A stretch of DNA of 64,000 bases from Neocallimastix lanati (nom. inval.) (lineage: Eukaryota > Neocallimastigomycota > Neocallimastigomycetes > Neocallimastigales > Neocallimastigaceae). Below the pieces are notes generated by a model. That model saw only the letters and a list, made by a program, of their open reading frames with translations, was not told the origin of the DNA and ran no database searches. The DNA lies in the NCBI GenBank assembly GCA_016946835.1, contig JACVTC010000021.1, positions 721,501 to 785,500 on the forward strand, read 5' to 3'. The translations under genes were made by a program, and so were the position numbers. Every line of letters starts with the position of its first letter. The first letter of the stretch is position 1. Positions 58,546-64,000 of the stretch are shown here, in pieces.

Positions 58546-60552
58546 TATTAGTTTTTTATTTATTATATTAAGAATAATAAAGAAATTACTAGTGTTTTAT
58601 CGATTAAATAAATCAGATCAATATTTTATTTTTCAATATATTTTATTTTAATATTAAATTTATTATACAAAATAATAATTAAAAAACAGAAAAATATTAC
58701 AAAATCTTTTTGTTATCATTCAACAGGATTTTTGTTATTTTCATTGCTTCTATTTATGTGAATGTAACAAAGTGGAATCAGATGAAAGTATTGCTGAACA
58801 TATATTAGGAATACTTTAGATATATATTTGTAGTTCAATTATCATAGAAAAAAAATAAGTATTCATTAATAAAATTAGTAAATCCTGACCAAAAATCTGT
58901 ATTGATACAAGTAGTATTTTAATAAATATAAATTACAAAAATTTAAATTAATAAAGAAATTATTATTTTTATAAACAAAATAATTTAAAATAAATAAATA
59001 TATATATATATAATATTGTTAAAAATTGTAATTAAAAGACTCTCAAAATAAAATACAATATTATTATATTAATTATAGTTTATGATAAATATTTTTTTTT
59101 TTATTTTTGATTAATAATAAGAAAGGATTTTTTTTTAAAGTTAAGAAGAATATTACTTATAATACATCTTTATATTAATTAGAAAGATTATAATTAACAA
59201 TTTATTAGATATTTATAAATTAAATTTTATATTAAAGAAACTTTTTTTTAACAAATATAAATTTAATTTAAAAAGAAAGAAAGAAAAAAAATATTGCTTA
59301 ATTAAACAAAAATGTCATAATTTTTGACGAAAGATCTAGGACCAAACAGAAAAAGGAAAAGAAAAAAAAATAAAGAACAAAATACCAATCAATCTCCAGT
59401 AGATCTTATCTTGAAAAATATATTCAGAATAAGAAAATGAAAGTCATAAAAAAAGCCAAAGTAAATATTACAATATTACGTAATAACTTTATATCATGGA
59501 AATATATATCTAAGAGCAAAATCTTATCAACTTCAGAATCAGAATAATATAGTTTGTTGTGAGTAGAAATTAATACAAGATCATATTTTTATTTACCCAT
59601 AACAAATCATCAAAAAAAAAAAAAAAAATCTAGAAAAACAACAATTAATTATTGGAATATTATTGCAACATTATAAAATATTCAAAAAGAACATCTCAAT
59701 ATATTACTTTGGTTGATATCTTGATTCTAAGAAGTACCTCCATATGGATTACTTTGATTATAATAATCTTGATATAATTTTGAGGTTTGATGCAGGAGAT
59801 GCACTAATTAATGTATTATGTATTAATATTATTATTAACTTGAATATGACCATATTTTCTCAGTGTAGCACTCATTGAAGATACAGTAGAATCGAAAATT
59901 AAGTAAAGATATACCACAATATAGTTCAATTAGTACTTCAAACAAACATAATATTATTAATAGCAACAATGATACGTTACAAAATGAGTCAAATAATAAT
60001 GAAAAAGATAATAATAATTACAAACAAATAAATAAGTTCTCCTCATGCAAACAGCATAACAATTTAATTGATTTAAATAATATGAAATTTCAAATAATTT
60101 AAATATGCATAATATCCATATAAATCATCATAATCCAAAATGAATCTAAATATAAAAAACACATGATATATGCTATGCCATAGTGCCAGTATATATTCGC
60201 ATCTATTTTATAGGACTTTCTATGTGAAAAAATTTACCAACATAATATTCTTGTTTTTAATTATATTAAAAAAGGTTTTTTTAATTGTATTATTATAGTA
60301 ATTATAAATACTATATATAATTAAAATAGTATATTTAAAATTTATAAAAGTATGTATACATAAATAATTAAAAGCACTTATATCTCAAATATTTATTTTC
60401 TAAAAAAATATATATATTACTAAAATTATTTATAATATGCCTTTTTTTTTATTAAATTTATTACTATAGTTATTGAATATAAATTTTAAGTGAATATATT
60501 TATTTAATTAAATATTTATTAAAATTATAATACAAATTTTCTATCAACATCT

Positions 60553-60589
<37 letters not shown>

Positions 60590-60878
60590 TATAGTAATAA
60601 TATTATTTTTTTAGTATAATATAATAACAAAATATTTATTGTTTTTTTGTATTTTTTCAAAGAATGTTATTTTTTATAATTAAATTTTTTGAGTATGATT
60701 TTTTTTTTTAAATAATAATATTTTTGATAGTACATATTATTTAAGAATATTTTATGTTTTTTAGTAATAAATGATAAATATTAAATGATTAATAATTAAT
60801 ATAACATTTGTTATAAATATAGTTAATGTATAGATGAAAACTTTTACACTTAATATACAAATTCTTTTACTCACAGTA
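58546..60878. other. AT-rich intergenic DNA downstream of the receptor gene
   Basis: No LTR element was identified. A plus-strand Asn/Ser-rich open stretch at about 59915-60100 (SISTSNKHNIINSNNDTLQ) and a short basic one near 59340-59440 may be exon remnants, but no start, splice pattern or homology was recognised. A T run at 60555-60587 and other T runs lie in the presumed 3' flank of the receptor gene. Confidence 0.4.
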
Positions 60879-63367
60879 TTATGATTTCTTTCTTTCACAA
60901 ACAAGCGTATCTTTTTTCTCACAAGAATTATTTATTGAATATCTTTCAGTACTTTTTATTGAATGCTTTCTATAGTGATAATTCACTAATTTTGAATAAA
61001 ATGATGTATCACTATTTCTAGAATTATTACTCATAATGCTTTTACAATTACAATCAGAAGTATTAATGGAATTATTATTTATGGTTGAAGAATTTATTAT
61101 ATCAGAATCTTTTATAATATTCGAAGAATAATTTATTTCATTATTTTTTTGTTGTAAATTATGAATTGTATTTATATACAGTATAATTTCCTCCTCTTTC
61201 TTAAATAATGGCAATATAAGCCTAACCCCAAATAAAAGAATATAATTAAAAGTAGGTATAATTAATGTGATTAATCCATTAATTACAAAATATATAATAT
61301 AATTGTTAATATTTATGTGATATAAAATTAACATTAATGCAATTGATAAAGTATCAATGTAAATAGAGGTTACAATAAATCTAACATCATAAAAAATTAA
61401 TTCAATATTCCATTCTGCAAATATTAATAATAGCATCCCAATAACTACAACAAACTTGTAGAACAAAATAATACTTATCATTATTAATCCAAAAGTATGA
61501 TGTATTTCACATTTTTGAAATTTTCTCCTTCATGTATGATAACATCAACAATATCATAGTTTTTTATCGAATATAGAGAAATCAAAATCACATCTATTAT
61601 AACAAAAATTGAAAAAAAGCCATACTGATGGTTAAAAACCCATTTTGATACTTTATTAAATTCTGGAAAATTGACAATTAATTTATAAAAAAATGGTATA
61701 ATATTAAAAGTAGATCCTATGATTAATAATATATCAAATAATGAACATTTAAAACTAGATCTTGGTCCGAAATTAGTGAAGATAGTGCATAAAATAATAA
61801 TTATTCCTATAATAGAAATAATCCAAAAATCTATCGATAAAAAAGCAAAAAAGGATTTATATTTGTGTACATATAATATGAATAAGGAAAGCGATATAAG
61901 TAATATGATTATTGCAACAATAACTGTTGAAATAAATCCTAGAGTTGATTTCTTTGGATTCATTGATAGATAATGAATTCTTGTTAAATTATCAATTTTT
62001 CTTAATGTTTCAGCAGCAGTTTCGTTTCCGTAAAGGAATTCATAAGCATAATTTACAAATTTCTTTGAGTATTCATTTAGATTTTCATATTTTGATGTTG
62101 GTTTTCCTATTAATTGAAAATTTCTAAAATTTTTGCATATATTATCATCAAAATTTTCATAATCAACTACCATATTATATATTTCTCCATCAACTATTTG
62201 ATTAATAAAATTACATTGAATTTGTGCTTCCCTTAATGATATATATTTTAGAGCAGTAATGGCCGCATCAATTTTTTCTTTTTTTATATTCATATCAATT
62301 CCTATATTGTATCCTACAACTATTGACCCCGAAATACCTTCTTCGATACCTGGTAAAAATGATGTTTTATATGGTACTAAGTCTAATATGGAACTATCAA
62401 GTTGCCAAAACTTTATAAAAATTGCATTTCCTTCAAACATTTTTATTATTCCATAATCTAAATTGTTTGAAAATATATAATCTATTGATAATTAAAAAAT
62501 AATAATTATTATTATTAGTACTATTTAATAATGCTATTCATTATTATTATTATTATTAATATTATTATTTAATAATATTATCTATTATTATTAGTATTAT
62601 TATTTAATAATATTATTCATTATTATTATTAGTATTTTTTAATAATATTATTCATTATTATTATTTATTGTTTATTACTCTTTTATTATTACTAATATTA
62701 TTATCATGATTATTGATTTTATTGTATAATAACCAAATTTTAATATGATTTATATAGATAAAATATCTATACCTGATGCAATTTCATTTTTTATATATTT
62801 AATTAGTTCTAAAGATTTAATAGCTGTTTCACTTCTTAAATCTGGAAATGGTGAATTTACGGATTCTCTACAAGAATAAATAAATTCATATAGGGAACAT
62901 ATTCCTTCTTCATCATCTATCATAATATATACAAATTTTATATATTACATTTAATATATTAGTATTAATGAAAAATAATATATATTTTATTTCTTAAATA
63001 TATTATTTCTTTTTGCAATGAAATTTATATTAATATTTTACCATTAAATAGTCCATTATAAGCAATCAAATCAGTGTTATTTAATTTTTTTTCTTGTTCC
63101 AAAATATATTTACTAGTATTCACTAATTCATTCCATGTTTTAGGAATTGTCTTATTATATTTGTTCAATAATATTTCGTTTGAATAAAATAAAGAGTAAG
63201 CATAATATCCAGGCTTAACATAATAATATATTAATTTAATATTAAATTTTATAATATTATATATTAAAATGTAAAATAAAAAGAAAATAATAATAATATG
63301 AAGGTAATATTAATAGAAACAGTAATATATGTTTAAAGAATTATTAATATAATTCAATTATTAAAAA

Positions 63368-63402
<35 letters not shown>

Positions 63403-64000
63403 TAATAATAATAAAAAAAAATTAACAAGCCAGTTAATATATTTTTAAAAATTGATATAAATATATAAATAGATATATATATATATATAATACCAAACCA
63501 ACTAATTTATCTTCAATAGAACATTCGTTTAATAATACATTTGAATTAAATATTTTGAGTAAATTATTTGGTATTCTATCATTTAAATCTAACAAATAAA
63601 AACCTAAAATGGGTGTATATGTGTAATCAAAGTAATATAAATCATATTTATTCTTTTTATTTCGCAGTAAGGTTTCAATCATAAATCCAAAATTATCAAC
63701 ATTAGCAGTTGAATTTAGCGAAGTGATTAGATTTAAGTTTATGTAAATATTTAAATTATTATTCTCTGAGTATTCATTAAACTTCTCTATACTTGTTTTT
63801 ATTGATAAATCATGAAGGTTACCCTGTGCAATTGCATTTAAAATAATTTTTTCTTCGCAAACAACTATATATACATAAAATAAAAAAATTTTTTTTTTTT
63901 TTTTTTAATATATGAAATAGATTAAATTATATAAAATTAATATAAATATTACTTTGATTTAAATATAAAAAAATTAATTCAAAAAACAACAGTATTGACA
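60879..64000 (-). CDS. Solute-binding-protein/class C-type 7TM receptor, partial, spliced
   Basis: Exons on the minus strand: beyond 64000-63953, 63864-63494, 63213-63042, 62916-62773, and 62481 to 60879. The first visible exon is a hydrophobic signal-peptide core (SILLFFELIFLYL). Exons 2-5 encode a periplasmic solute-binding-like ectodomain: FNEYSENNNLNIY, KYDLYYFDYTYTPILGFYLL, NKTIPKTWNELVN, YNGLFN, GIEEGISGSIVVGYNIGI. TM1-TM4 follow in the last exon (about 61960, 61860, 61760 and 61620), then TM5-TM7 at about 61470-61230. The tail is cytoplasmic, Ser/Asn-rich and about 115 residues long, ending at 60879. The architecture is that of class C GPCRs, with the ectodomain binding a small ligand, perhaps a sugar or amino acid (inference). 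A one-base frameshift lies between TM4 and TM5, at the T5 run 61512-61516: the first frame stops at 61484, and TM5 continues in the other frame. The start codon lies outside the window. Confidence 0.85.
62482..62772 (-). other. Receptor intron 4 (291 nt)
   Basis: Donor CAG|GTATAG, acceptor ATCAATAG|AT. The intron contains many in-frame stops and (ATT)n runs. Splicing joins EIAS to DYIFSNNLDYG in frame (phase 1). Confidence 0.8.
62917..63041 (-). other. Receptor intron 3 (125 nt)
   Basis: Donor AATG|GTAAAA, acceptor TATGATAG|AT. Splicing joins YNGLFN to DDEEGICSLYEF in frame (phase 1). Confidence 0.82.
63214..63493 (-). other. Receptor intron 2 (280 nt)
   Basis: Donor TTTG|GTATTA, acceptor TATGTTAAG|CC. 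It joins DKLVGL to PGYYAYSLFYSN in frame (phase 0). A long homopolymer (A on the plus strand, 63371-63400) lies inside. Confidence 0.82.
63865..63952 (-). other. Receptor intron 1 of those visible (88 nt)
   Basis: Donor CAAA|GTAATA, acceptor TATATATAG|TT. It joins the signal-peptide exon (LYLNQ) to IVCEEKIILNAIAQG in frame (phase 1). Confidence 0.78.

Noticed and set aside
61719-62456. Plus-strand ORFs opposite the receptor
   Set aside because: Antisense shadows of the 7TM gene; no motifs, and splice-consistent coding is on the minus strand.

Overview
The window is extremely AT-rich eukaryotic DNA: long A/T homopolymers, (ATT)n microsatellites, Asn-rich coding runs and short GT..AG introns. 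Almost all of it is a graveyard of LTR retrotransposons. One host gene sits at the right edge. That gene encodes a seven-transmembrane protein preceded by a solute-binding-protein-like ectodomain. This architecture, with this base composition, points to an anaerobic gut fungus (Neocallimastigomycota). The assignment is inference from composition and protein family, not from a search.

Layout. 1-3246: 5' part of a minus-strand Ty1/copia element whose LTR carries a nested 701-bp insertion (family X). 3310-8681: a complete, apparently recent copia element on the minus strand, with intact gag and pol, near-identical LTRs and a TATTC target duplication. It is inserted into a decayed Ty3/gypsy fragment (8682-10400). 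10400-18694: three broken copia copies, two minus and one plus. 18703-23770: another plus copia with a second X insertion in its LTR. 23973-27430: head-to-head gypsy fragments (gag minus, integrase plus). 27979-29668: a non-coding nest of long inverted repeats, including one with 298-bp arms and one with 97-bp arms around a GC-rich loop. 30785-41030: gypsy integrase, unknown ORF remnants, a copia-like gag, and gypsy gag-protease and integrase fragments with PBS and PPT. 41300-43215: plus copia with its reverse transcriptase deleted. 43845-46960: long gypsy pol split by a 324-bp solo LTR. 46960-51930: minus copia with a 38-bp tandem array in its leader. 53700-58162: two gypsy elements in opposite orientation, the second ending in a chromodomain. 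58163-60878: AT-rich spacer. 60879-64000: receptor gene.

Four copia copies share a primer-binding site complementary to the anticodon arm of tRNA-Lys(CUU), implying priming by a cleaved tRNA as in Drosophila copia. One gypsy copy has a conventional PBS complementary to a tRNA 3' CCA end. Only the 3310-8681 element looks capable of activity. The receptor gene has at least five exons and one apparent single-base frameshift, and it runs off the right end.
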